45,560 nucleotides of DNA from Planctomycetaceae bacterium. GTDB taxonomy: Bacteria > Planctomycetota > SZUA-567. Made by a program: the position numbers and the translations under genes. Shown here piece by piece: positions 7,818-18,273 of this stretch (position 1 is its first letter; every line of letters begins with the position of its first letter). The DNA lies in assembly GCA_021205245.1 (NCBI GenBank), contig JAJPXZ010000162.1, forward strand, positions 10,863 to 56,422, given 5' to 3'. The notes below the pieces were generated by a model. It saw nothing but the letters and a program-made list of their open reading frames with translations. It made no database searches and had not been told where the DNA came from.

Positions 7818-9191
7818 TTATTCCACCGGTACCTGCGAAAGCTTGTTATCCATCCAGCGCTTCAGCGTGTCCATGCCTTCCTGGGTGTCGGAATACATGC
7901 CGTTGGCGATGTCTCGAATTACTGCTGCCCAGCGTTCGGATATGTCGAAAAAGAAGGGCGTCGGCGTAAAGTAGACGGTGGTGTTTTCGATAACGGAATT
8001 GAAGGTGTCGGCATAGCCATACATGGACGCGATTCTCGCCTGGAAAGCCGGATCGTCAAAGACCGACCGCCTGGGCGGATTGACCGAGCGCCATTCGAGA
8101 ACCGACCACGTCTGGAACTCGCGGCTGGTGAAATATTCGATAAACAGCCAGGCCGCGTCGCGGTGGCGTGACTCCGGGTTAATGGCCAAGCCCCATACCC
8201 ATAGGTTCGACTTGATGGCGTTGTGGTCGGCCCCGGCGGGAATGGGCGGCGGCGCCAAGCCGAGTTTGCCCGACTGCGACGACGCGCCCGGTGCGTCGGC
8301 ATAATAGCCGAGGATGTCCGAGTCGTAGAGGATAGCCGCACTGCGGTTGCCGATATCTTCGAGGCAGCGGTACCAGTCGTAATCCTCCCAGTCTTGGGGG
8401 CCGCTTTCCTTGAGCATCTTTATCCACAAATCGGTCACCGCCACCGCCTCGGGCGAATTGACCCGCGAGACCAGGCGCCCATCCTCCACCTCCAGATCGA
8501 CCGCGCCGTAGTTGGCAAACGCGGTGATATAGCCGGAATGGACCGAGTTCCATTCGCCCACGCCCCTGGCGGCAACGCCATAGGTGCCGTCACCCTCGAA
8601 CAGATCAAGGGCTTTCCCTGTCGCGACCAGCTCCTCGAGGGTGGTTGGTACAGGCATGCGGTGGTGGGCGAGGATTTCGCGGTTGTAGGTTATGGCGCTG
8701 GCCTCGAAACCGATGGGAATGGCCCAAAGCGGGCCTTCGCCCAATTTGGAGCCGGCTTTTCCGTTCCAGCGGAACGACCCGGATATGCTGGGATAAAAAT
8801 CGTTGATGTTGTAGCCCTGGCGGGTTTTGGCAGGGTTGACGATAAAGGGGTCAAGCTGGAGCATGCGGTTCCGTGGCGCATACTCCCATACCTGGTAGAC
8901 GCCGGTCATATAGACGTCGGGACTGCCCGACGGGTCGTCGAAGGCCTGGTCGAGGGTCTGGAAATAGCGGGTCTCGGGATGGAGGATATAGGCGACCTTG
9001 ATGCCGGTCAGCTTTTCAAAATCGCGCAGCCGGCGGATAATGCCTTCGGCATAGGGGTGCTTGTTCAGCATGATGCGGAGCGTCTGTCCCGCCGCCTGCC
9101 GCCAACTGAACGACTCCTCCGCCGCCCAAGCCGAAGCCGGCCCGGCCAGGAACGTCATCGCAGCGACCAGAGCCAGAATGCGTCCACCCAT
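7818..9191 (-). CDS. ABC-type extracellular solute-binding protein (family 1), orphan
   Basis: This is a 457-residue periplasmic binding protein of the sugar/polyol type. It has a Sec signal peptide (hydrophobic residues about 6-20, cleavage near PASAWA-AE, no lipobox cysteine), the family opening LRIMLNKHPYAEGIIRRLRDFEKLTGIKVAY, the PDVYMTGVYQVWEYAP segment, and the WAIPIGFEASAITYNREIL segment typical of family 1 binding proteins. The ATG at 9191 is used because GGAG precedes it and the signal peptide begins there; the longer ORF adds a non-export-like Arg-rich tail. It starts 2 bp after the heptose kinase gene, so it is translationally linked to it. No permease or ATPase gene is in the window. 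Confidence 0.85.
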   Translation of the reverse strand: MGGRILALVAAMTFLAGPASAWAAEESFSWRQAAGQTLRIMLNKHPYAEGIIRRLRDFEKLTGIKVAYILHPETRYFQTLDQAFDDPSGSPDVYMTGVYQVWEYAPRNRMLQLDPFIVNPAKTRQGYNINDFYPSISGSFRWNGKAGSKLGEGPLWAIPIGFEASAITYNREILAHHRMPVPTTLEELVATGKALDLFEGDGTYGVAARGVGEWNSVHSGYITAFANYGAVDLEVEDGRLVSRVNSPEAVAVTDLWIKMLKESGPQDWEDYDWYRCLEDIGNRSAAILYDSDILGYYADAPGASSQSGKLGLAPPPIPAGADHNAIKSNLWVWGLAINPESRHRDAAWLFIEYFTSREFQTWSVLEWRSVNPPRRSVFDDPAFQARIASMYGYADTFNSVIENTTVYFTPTPFFFDISERWAAVIRDIANGMYSDTQEGMDTLKRWMDNKLSQVPVE

Positions 9192-9193
9192 GG

Positions 9194-10192
9194 TTACGCC
9201 CCATTCTCCTCGTCGCGGGCCGCTTTGACGATCTCGTCCACCCGTGCGACAGCGGTGCCGACCTTCCCGACCACCACGCCGGCGGCCAACGTCGCCAGCC
9301 GTGCGCCCAATTGCAGCGGCGCGCCAATAGCCATGCACGCCGTCATGCCGGCCAGAACGGTGTCGCCCGCGCCGGTGACGTCGAAGACCTCCCGCGCCTT
9401 TGAAGGCAGCGTCACCGGATTGGCCCCGCCGTCTTCCTCCAGGAACAGGAGCATCCCCTTGTCGCTCAAGGTTACCAGAAGGTTTTTGATGCGATGCCGG
9501 GCCATCAGGCTCCGGCCCGCCTCCACCACCTGCTGGTCCGTGTCCACTATGCCGCCGATTGCTTCGCCAAGTTCCTTACGGTTTGGTTTGACGAGATCCG
9601 CGCCGGCGTACTTGGAGTAATCGTACCCCTTGGGGTCGATGGCGACAGGCCGCTTATGGGCGGCGGCGAGGCGGATAATTTCCTGGATAAGCGACGGATT
9701 GACGACGCCCTTGCCATAATCCGAGACCGCAACAGCGCCGACACGGGGTAGGTTCTCCTCCACGACGGCGAGGATGTCCCGGTTGATTGGCTCGGGAAGG
9801 GTCGACGCAACCTCCTCGTCAAAGCGGACCACCTGCTGGATACCGGCGAGGATGCGGGTCTTGATAATGGTCGGTCGGTCGGGGTCACGCACCAGCCGGA
9901 GGTTCTCGGCGGCGACGCCGGTGAACAGCCCGGCCAGGAGTTCCGCCCCAGCATCGTCGCCAACCACCGCGACGCCGACCGGATCAATTCGCATCGAGGC
10001 GAGGTTGAGGATTACGTTGCCGACGCCGCCGGGTATATGGACCTGCTTTGTGACGTGGACCACCGGCACCGGCGCTTCAGGCGAGATGCGGCTGGCAGAG
10101 CCGTAGACAAAACGGTCCAGCATGATATCGCCAAGACACAGTACCTTGACGCCGGACATCCGGTCAAGGAGTTGAACAGCTTCCATACCCAT
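9194..10192 (-). CDS. rfaE1: D-glycero-beta-D-manno-heptose-7-phosphate kinase (HldE kinase domain)
   Basis: The 332-residue PfkB-family sugar kinase matches the N-terminal domain of HldE, which phosphorylates heptose 7-phosphate on the way to ADP-heptose for LPS inner core. Visible features are VKVLCLGDIMLDRFVYG, the SRISPEAPVPVV segment specific to this subfamily, the GGVGNVILNL sugar-binding motif, DYGKGVV, and the catalytic-base motif DVTGAGDTVLAG near residue 270. The nucleotidyltransferase half of HldE is absent, so a separate RfaE2 is expected elsewhere. The start at 10192 is 4 bp after the kinase stop; ATG 10186 is an alternative. It sits between a Ser/Thr kinase and a binding-protein gene. 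Confidence 0.87.
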   Translation of the reverse strand: MGMEAVQLLDRMSGVKVLCLGDIMLDRFVYGSASRISPEAPVPVVHVTKQVHIPGGVGNVILNLASMRIDPVGVAVVGDDAGAELLAGLFTGVAAENLRLVRDPDRPTIIKTRILAGIQQVVRFDEEVASTLPEPINRDILAVVEENLPRVGAVAVSDYGKGVVNPSLIQEIIRLAAAHKRPVAIDPKGYDYSKYAGADLVKPNRKELGEAIGGIVDTDQQVVEAGRSLMARHRIKNLLVTLSDKGMLLFLEEDGGANPVTLPSKAREVFDVTGAGDTVLAGMTACMAIGAPLQLGARLATLAAGVVVGKVGTAVARVDEIVKAARDEENGA

Positions 10193-10196
10193 GGCG

Positions 10197-11186
10197 TTAG
10201 TACCCTGCGTTGGTGGCGAGCGGCGTGCGTTTCGGCGTCGCAAAATTATGCTTGGGGAAAAGGTCGGCCGTATATTTCGCAAACGACGCAATGGTCGGGC
10301 CATAGCCGCGCGAGTACATCTGGTACTCGAGGTCGTAGACCATGTCGGTCGCGGTCTGGTAGCGTTGCATCGGATCGCGCTGCAGAGCCTTGTAGACGAT
10401 CTTGACGATTTCCTGCGGGATGTCGGTGCGCTCCTGCTCAAGCTTGGGCAGTTCGGCGCGCTTGACCCGGTCGAGGGTGTCGTTGGTGTCGGTGCCGACA
10501 TAGCCGTTGTTGCCGGTCAGGAGTTCCGAGTAGACAATGCCCAGGGAGAACAGGTCGCTTCGGGCGTCGGTGATGCGGTAGTCGGCCTGTTCAGGCGACA
10601 TATACTCGACCTTGCCCATGAGGACGCGTTCCTCATCCTGCTCCATATAGTTGCGGGCCTTGGCGATGCCGAAGTCGGTCAGCTTGCATTCGCCTTCGGT
10701 ATTGATAAGGATGTTCTTGGGCGATACGTCCCGGTGGACGATGTTCAGCGGCCGGCCGAGAGCGTCGGTTTTGGTGTGGGCGTATTCGAGGCCACGGCAG
10801 ATGCGGCTGACAATAAAGGTGGCGATATCGAGGGGAATCTTCCGCTTCAGGTCAAAGTGGCGCAGCAGGAACTGCTCCAGGTTTATGCCGTCGATATATT
10901 CCATGGCGATAAAGAAGCCTTCGGTCGTACGGCCGAGCTGGTAGATTTGGACAATGTTCGGATGCACCAGGTTGCCGACCAACTTGGCTTCGCCGATAAA
11001 CATATCGACGAATTCCTTGTTGTTGGTATAGCGGGGGATGATGGTTTTGAGCGCCATGCGTTTGACAAAGCCTTCGGCTCCGTGCTGCTCGACTTCATAG
11101 ACGCTGCCCATGCCGCCGTCGGCGATTTTGCGGATGACTTTGTAGTAATAGGAGCCTTCGATGACTCCTCCCACGGTGGTTGCCAT
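10197..11186 (-). CDS. Hanks-type Ser/Thr protein kinase, soluble
   Basis: The 329-residue product is an intact eukaryotic-like kinase: Gly-loop IADGGMGSVYE, ATP-anchoring lysine in MALKTI, catalytic loop HRDVSPKN, DFGIAKA, activation-segment end EYMSPEQ and the DARSDLFSLGIVYSELLTG helix. The HRDVSPKN variant, with Val-Ser in place of Leu-Lys, lacks the usual catalytic-loop lysine; this form is known in some bacterial kinases. No membrane helix or sensor domain follows, only about 50 extra C-terminal residues. The start at 11186 has AAGGGGA upstream. It is the first gene of the tight three-gene operon with rfaE1 and the binding protein, which suggests its targets or signals relate to envelope sugar metabolism. 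Confidence 0.88.
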   Translation of the reverse strand: MATTVGGVIEGSYYYKVIRKIADGGMGSVYEVEQHGAEGFVKRMALKTIIPRYTNNKEFVDMFIGEAKLVGNLVHPNIVQIYQLGRTTEGFFIAMEYIDGINLEQFLLRHFDLKRKIPLDIATFIVSRICRGLEYAHTKTDALGRPLNIVHRDVSPKNILINTEGECKLTDFGIAKARNYMEQDEERVLMGKVEYMSPEQADYRITDARSDLFSLGIVYSELLTGNNGYVGTDTNDTLDRVKRAELPKLEQERTDIPQEIVKIVYKALQRDPMQRYQTATDMVYDLEYQMYSRGYGPTIASFAKYTADLFPKHNFATPKRTPLATNAGY

Positions 11187-11279
11187 ACGATCCCCTTTGT
11201 GCGGGTGGTTATAAAAACACTCTTCTGGATTGTACCCGATTCGCGGAAAAAGAAAAGTGATTTAGCGTCCGCAACGGCT

Positions 11280-11309
11280 AAAAATACGCGCCCCGAACAA
11301 ACGGGGCGC
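11280..11309 (-). terminator. Intrinsic terminator downstream of the HTH regulator
   Basis: A perfect 8-bp stem GCGCCCCG / CGGGGCGC (11288-11295, 11302-11309) with a 6-nt loop is followed on the minus strand by GTATTTTTAG. It lies 68 bp after the regulator's stop codon and upstream of the kinase operon. Confidence 0.7.
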
Positions 11310-11376
11310 TCCGGAGGGAACGCGGCCAGAACGGAGAGAAAGGGGGAGTCGAGGACAGCACACCCACCGAAAATCG

Positions 11377-12042
11377 TTACAACAGCCCCATAAGCAGCAT
11401 GGCGATACCCCCGATAACATTCACGTCCAGGTCGGGACGCCGGTCGCCCGTTTCGACATCTTCGAACCCGTCGTCGACCCGATGCATCAACTTCACGCCC
11501 CAGCCGCTCTTGACAAGAACATAGGCCGAGTTCGCCGTTGCAACCTGGTTGACAAGAAGGAAATCGCCCTTCCGCAACCGCCCCGACCTGTCGTCGAAGG
11601 GGATGCGGAGGATATAGGGGTTACGCATCGCGCCCGCGTACTCCTTGACAGGCGATGTCACACACATGAAATTGCCGTCCCAATCGTCGCCGGTCATCTT
11701 TGGTCCCATGAACGGCCGCTGGAACAGCGGGAGCGGCATGACCGGACCATCCGAACCGGCGATGGAAGGATACATCGCGATGATGCGCCGTGTGTCCACC
11801 GGCAAATCACCCGTTATCAGCCATTTGTAGTCACCGTAAAGCCCGACCAGCGTCCGCAGGAACATCTCGTGCGACAATGGCCGCTGGCGTCGCTTGATGT
11901 CGGAGATGTATTGCGGACGGGTACCCGAGAGCTTGGCGATTTCACGTCCGGTTAAGCCGATGGCATCGATCAAGCCCGCATATATGCCAGCCAATCCCTC
12001 GCGGGCGTTGTCGTTGGAATCCCTGGGGTCGGCATCAGTCAT
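11377..12042 (-). CDS. Helix-turn-helix regulator with S24/LexA-like C-terminal domain
   Basis: The 221-residue product has an N-terminal HTH (TGREIAKLSGTRPQYISDIKRRQRPLS, residues about 31-58) of the Xre/Cro type and a C-terminal part that reads like the S24 fold: a PYILRIPF strand, RKGDFLLVNQ, YVLVKSGWGVKLMHRVDD, and a terminal NVIGGIAMLLMGLL. The KGDFLLV and VKLMHR segments match the conserved LexA/CI positions, including the lysine, but I could not place the catalytic serine with certainty. It may therefore be a ligand-sensing rather than a self-cleaving repressor. The ATG at 12042 has GGAAG upstream. Its target operator is not visible. Confidence 0.65.
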   Translation of the reverse strand: MTDADPRDSNDNAREGLAGIYAGLIDAIGLTGREIAKLSGTRPQYISDIKRRQRPLSHEMFLRTLVGLYGDYKWLITGDLPVDTRRIIAMYPSIAGSDGPVMPLPLFQRPFMGPKMTGDDWDGNFMCVTSPVKEYAGAMRNPYILRIPFDDRSGRLRKGDFLLVNQVATANSAYVLVKSGWGVKLMHRVDDGFEDVETGDRRPDLDVNVIGGIAMLLMGLL

Positions 12043-12134
12043 ACGAGTACTTCCATGCTGTTGCGTGGTCGCCCGGCAACCACATTGGATCACAGAGCAT
12101 GCAACAGATACTTCAGTATAGCATGGAACACCAC

Positions 12135-12683
12135 CTAGAGCAAATCGTCCTTGGTAAAGACGGACGACAGCGGAATGCCCATTTTCTCCAGCACCTCCCG
12201 GCCGCCGTCGAGCCGGTCCACGAGGGCGTACACGCCGACGATTGTGGCGTTGGGGGCGGCTTCGCGCACCCGCTCAATTGCCTTGACGGCGCTGCCGCCG
12301 GTGGTGACGACGTCTTCGATGATGGCGATGCGCTGCCCTTCCACTATCGGCGGGCCTTCGATACCCTGACCGGTGCCGTGCGACTTCACCTCCTTGCGGA
12401 CGATAAAGCCTTCCATCGGCATGCCGTAGTCGAAGGAAAAGGCGGTAATCGCGCCGATGAGCGCGTCGGCGCCCAGCGTGAGGCCGCCCACGCGGTCGGG
12501 TTTGGCCGAACGCATCATATCGAGAAATATGTGCGCTGCGTAGTTGAGGGCGTCGGGGCGCAGGGTGGTGGTTTTGCCGTTGATATAAAAGTCGGACTTC
12601 TTGCCGCTGGCGAGAGTGAAGTCGCCGCGCAGGAAATCAATTCTTCCTTTTAACTTCTGCCGCAGGTCGGCTATGTCGGGCAT
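12135..12683 (-). CDS. pyrE: Orotate phosphoribosyltransferase
   Basis: The 182-residue enzyme converts orotate and PRPP to OMP in pyrimidine synthesis. It shows the opening GDFTLASGKKSDFYINGK, the GLTLGADAL segment, the flexible-loop region VRKEVKSHGTGQ and the PRPP-binding motif RIAIIEDVVTTGGSA. Length is normal. A clear GAAGGAGAT site precedes the ATG. The downstream HTH gene begins 92 bp later and may be on the same transcript. A palindromic repeat lies just upstream. Confidence 0.95.
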   Translation of the reverse strand: MPDIADLRQKLKGRIDFLRGDFTLASGKKSDFYINGKTTTLRPDALNYAAHIFLDMMRSAKPDRVGGLTLGADALIGAITAFSFDYGMPMEGFIVRKEVKSHGTGQGIEGPPIVEGQRIAIIEDVVTTGGSAVKAIERVREAAPNATIVGVYALVDRLDGGREVLEKMGIPLSSVFTKDDLL

Positions 12684-12760
12684 ATTATCTCCTTCAGGAT
12701 AAATGGTAGTCGGTACTATGGTGTGGCCGAGACAAACCCCAGCACGCCATCTCCCCCATA

Positions 12761-12831
12761 CGTCACCCCGGCGTCATGACCTCCAACCGCCCGCTTACTC
12801 CGCTGGTGGAGGTCCGCACGCCGGGGTGACG
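12761..12831. repeat. Dispersed palindromic repeat, copy 5 (hybrid of the two orientations)
   Basis: Its left end CGTCACCCCGGCG and right end CGCCGGGGTGACG are perfect reverse complements. The left half matches the left half of orientation b and the right half matches the right half of orientation a. It looks like the product of an inverted pair that lost its inner halves. It lies between gyrA and pyrE. Confidence 0.75.
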
Positions 12832-12869
12832 GTTTGGGAAGAATAGTATGGAATCGCAGGACAAACCAT

Positions 12870-12906
12870 AAAAAAAGACCCGCTGCCGTCTCCACAGCAG
12901 CGGGTC
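12870..12906 (-). terminator. Intrinsic terminator of gyrA
   Basis: A perfect 10-bp stem GACCCGCTGC / GCAGCGGGTC (12877-12886, 12897-12906) is followed on the minus strand by seven T. It begins 10 bp after the gyrA stop codon, a textbook arrangement. Confidence 0.9.
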
Positions 12907-12915
12907 GCATTATGT

Positions 12916-15423
<2,508 letters not shown>

Positions 15424-15475
15424 GGCTGATATTTCTCCGTACGTTTATACGTTGCTGGCTCGTGTTCCCGATGGA

Positions 15476-17956
15476 TTAAACGTCGACCTGCGCGTCCAGG
15501 GCGTAGCGTTCGATAAACTTGCGGCGCGGCTCCACCACCTCGCCCATGAGCAGGTTGAAGAGCTGGTCGGCGCGGACCGCGTCATCGACAGTCACCTTGT
15601 AGATAACGCGCTTTTCCGGATCCATGGTGGTGGACCAGAGCTGTTCCGGGTTCATTTCACCCAGACCTTTGTATCGGGACACTTCCATGCCGCGTTTACC
15701 GATTTCACGGGTGTTTTCGAGAATGCCGTTCAAACTTTCGCACGGCACCTCGTCCTTCGGCGTCACCAGCCAGAAGCGCGGCGTCGCGCCCGGTTCGGCA
15801 AGGTAGACCATGTCGTCGGTGCGGAAGCCAAGAGATTCAAGCTCCTGCGCCGTTTTCTCGAACTCGGGCGCTACCAGGAACTCGGACACCAGCATGCCGT
15901 TTTCGGGAATGTCGGCGGCGGTGACGGTGATGTCTTCTTCGACAATTTCCACCGGTTCGCCCTGGGCTTCCCGCGCTTTGATGAAAGCGGTAAAGGTATC
16001 GTCACCGGAGAACCAGAAGGTCTCGCCCTTGAGGACGCCACGGTATTTCGGGAACATCCCCAATTCCTTCCGGCATTCCAAATATTCGCGCAGGGTCATG
16101 CCCCGGTACTGAATCGCCCGGGTATAGCGGTTGACCCGGTTGATGAGCGACAGGAGGGTGCGGAAGTCCTCTCCCTGCAGGGTGCGGCTGGAACCGTTGT
16201 CGCGCACTTCGCACCGCGTGTTGTCGAGGCCAAGGCGAAGGAGCGCGCCCTGCATGTCGTCCTCGGACAAGACATACTGAATATTCTTGCCTCGTTGCAC
16301 TTTGTATAACGGCGGACAAGCGATATAAAGCCGCTCGTTCTCGATCAGATCAGGCATATGCCGGAAGAAGAACGTGAGGATCAGCGTCCGGATATGGCTG
16401 CCGTCGACGTCCGCATCGGACATGATGATAATCTTGCCGTAGCGGAGCTTCTCGATGTTGAAATCATCCTTGCCGATGCCGGTGCCGAGAGCGGTAATGA
16501 TGTTCGACACTTCCTGCGACGAGAGGATTTTGTCGATGCGGTGTTTTTCCACATTGAGAATTTTGCCCCGGAGCGGCAGGATCGCCTGGGTGCGGGAGTC
16601 GCGGCCGGTTTTGGCCGAGCCGCCTGCCGAATCACCCTCGACCAGGAACAGTTCGGTGGATTCGCGGTCGCGGGACACGCAGTCGGACAATTTGCCCGGC
16701 AGGCCGCCGCCGGCCAGGACGTTTTTGCGCCTGGCGAGGTCGCGCGCCTTACGGGCCGCTTTTCTCGCAGCAGAGGCGTCGATGGCCCGCTGGAGGATGC
16801 GCTTGGCAATGCCAGGTTTTTCTTCCAGATAAGCGCCCAAGTACTGGTTCACGACTGCCGCGACCATGCCTTCGACGTCCGAGTTGCCCAATTTGCCCTT
16901 GGTCTGACCCTCGAACTGCGGATCGGCGATACGGAGCGAAATCACCGCCGCCAAGCCCTCGCGGGTGTCCTCGCCCTGGAGCGAATCGTCGTTATCCTTC
17001 AGGAGGTTGTTCTGCTTGGCCCAGGCGTTGAGGGTACGTGTCAGGGCGGAGCGGAACCCGGACAGATGGGTGCCGCCGTTGATGGTATTAATGTTATTGA
17101 CGAAAGAGAAGGTGTTTTCGGAATAGCCATCGTTGTACTGCATGGCTACTTCCAATTCCATATGCTTGTCTTCGTCCTGGTGCTCGAAGTAGATGACTTC
17201 GGGATTAATGACGGTCTTGTTTTCGTTCAAACTTTCGACATACCCCTTGATCCCGGAACGGAAGAAGTAAGTATCCTGCTTGTCCTCGAACCGGTTGTCC
17301 GCCACCTCGATAGTCAGACCTTTATTGAGGAAGGCCAGTTCGCGCAGGCGCGATGCGACGACTTCGTACCGGAATTCGGTGGTTTCGGTAAAAATGGTGT
17401 CATCGGGCAGGAAGGTGACCTTGGTGCCGCGATTTTTCGTCTTGCCGCGCTCCTCCACCTCGGTGACCGGCACGCCCCGCTCAAAGCGCTGGAAATACAT
17501 CTTGCCATTTAGGAAGACCTCGGCTTCAAGCCAGGTGGACAGGGCGTTGACGCAGCTTACGCCCACGCCGTGGAGGCCGGCCGAGACCTTGTAGGAATCG
17601 TGGTCGAATTTACCGCCGGCGTGCAGCACGGTCATCACGACGGTCAGGGCGGACATGCCCTGCTCTTTGTGCCAGTCGACAGGAATGCCACGGCCATTGT
17701 CGAGGACGGTCATGGAGCCGTCGGCGTTAATCGTAATGAGGATGCGGTCGCAATGACCAGCCATCGCCTCGTCGATGGAGTTATCGACAACCTCCCACAC
17801 CAGGTGGTGGAGGCCTTCGGCGTTGGTGCCGCCGATATACATGGCCGGACGCTTACGGACGGCGTCCAAGCCTTCTAGTACCTTGATGGAACTCCCTGTA
17901 TAATCGCCGCCGGAGGCCGGAGCTACAGGGTTGGGGGTCGACTCGCTGTCTGCCAT
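15476..17956 (-). CDS. gyrB: DNA gyrase subunit B
   Basis: The 826-residue ATPase subunit shows the GHKL ATP site (EVVDNSIDEAMAGHC, then DNGRGIPV, then GLHGVGVSCVNAL), the transducer, the TOPRIM motifs (ELFLVEGDSAGGSAK and IIMSDADVDGSHI) and the C-terminal RYKGLGEMNPEQLWSTTMDP. Length and order are normal. The ATG at 17956 is chosen because GGAG lies just upstream and the family begins near residue 20; the longer ORF adds 30 unrelated residues. Confidence 0.97.
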   Translation of the reverse strand: MADSESTPNPVAPASGGDYTGSSIKVLEGLDAVRKRPAMYIGGTNAEGLHHLVWEVVDNSIDEAMAGHCDRILITINADGSMTVLDNGRGIPVDWHKEQGMSALTVVMTVLHAGGKFDHDSYKVSAGLHGVGVSCVNALSTWLEAEVFLNGKMYFQRFERGVPVTEVEERGKTKNRGTKVTFLPDDTIFTETTEFRYEVVASRLRELAFLNKGLTIEVADNRFEDKQDTYFFRSGIKGYVESLNENKTVINPEVIYFEHQDEDKHMELEVAMQYNDGYSENTFSFVNNINTINGGTHLSGFRSALTRTLNAWAKQNNLLKDNDDSLQGEDTREGLAAVISLRIADPQFEGQTKGKLGNSDVEGMVAAVVNQYLGAYLEEKPGIAKRILQRAIDASAARKAARKARDLARRKNVLAGGGLPGKLSDCVSRDRESTELFLVEGDSAGGSAKTGRDSRTQAILPLRGKILNVEKHRIDKILSSQEVSNIITALGTGIGKDDFNIEKLRYGKIIIMSDADVDGSHIRTLILTFFFRHMPDLIENERLYIACPPLYKVQRGKNIQYVLSEDDMQGALLRLGLDNTRCEVRDNGSSRTLQGEDFRTLLSLINRVNRYTRAIQYRGMTLREYLECRKELGMFPKYRGVLKGETFWFSGDDTFTAFIKAREAQGEPVEIVEEDITVTAADIPENGMLVSEFLVAPEFEKTAQELESLGFRTDDMVYLAEPGATPRFWLVTPKDEVPCESLNGILENTREIGKRGMEVSRYKGLGEMNPEQLWSTTMDPEKRVIYKVTVDDAVRADQLFNLLMGEVVEPRRKFIERYALDAQVDV

Positions 17957-18050
17957 GGTAAATCGTCTCCAAAAAACAACAAAAAAAACGGCCGTCCGGC
18001 AAGGGTCGGCGTTCAAGAGAATAGGTGCGTGTTTGCCAATCAACACTCAC

Positions 18051-18079
18051 ATTATGCGGTAAAACGGCTTCAACCTCAA
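18051..18079 (-). promoter_or_regulatory. Possible promoter for gyrB-gyrA
   Basis: On the minus strand a TTGAGG (18079-18074) and a CATAAT (18056-18051) are 17 bp apart. Transcription would start near 18044, giving a leader of about 90 nt. The 317-bp gap between gyrB and the divergent dehydrogenase gene holds this, the possible promoter at 18127, and otherwise AT-rich sequence. Confidence 0.45.
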
Positions 18080-18126
18080 CCGAAAAAAATTGGTACGACC
18101 CGATCAGGGCAAAACATAAAACGAAC

Positions 18127-18158
18127 TTGAAAAGGGGGAGATACGGCTATACTATACT
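18127..18158 (+). promoter_or_regulatory. Possible promoter for the alcohol dehydrogenase-dinB transcript
   Basis: TTGAAA (18127-18132) is followed by an overlapping pair of TATACT boxes (18148-18153 and 18153-18158), at spacings of 15 and 20 bp. Neither spacing is ideal, so this is tentative. Confidence 0.3.
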
Positions 18159-18273
18159 GTCTGGATAGCGCCGTTTTTCACGCTCTCTATGGTAGCCAAA
18201 ATACATTATATATACAAGCTTTTTTCTGAATAAAATTGAATTATTCCCTTACTGACTGGGAGAGGAGGAGACG

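Noticed and set aside
8223..9620. 465-residue plus-strand ORF
   Set aside because: It lies antisense to the solute-binding protein and heptose kinase, which have clear motifs and ribosome sites.
10191..11393. 400-residue plus-strand ORF
   Set aside because: It is antisense to an intact kinase with HRD and DFG motifs.
16358..17512. 384-residue plus-strand ORF within gyrB
   Set aside because: It is a shadow of gyrB.
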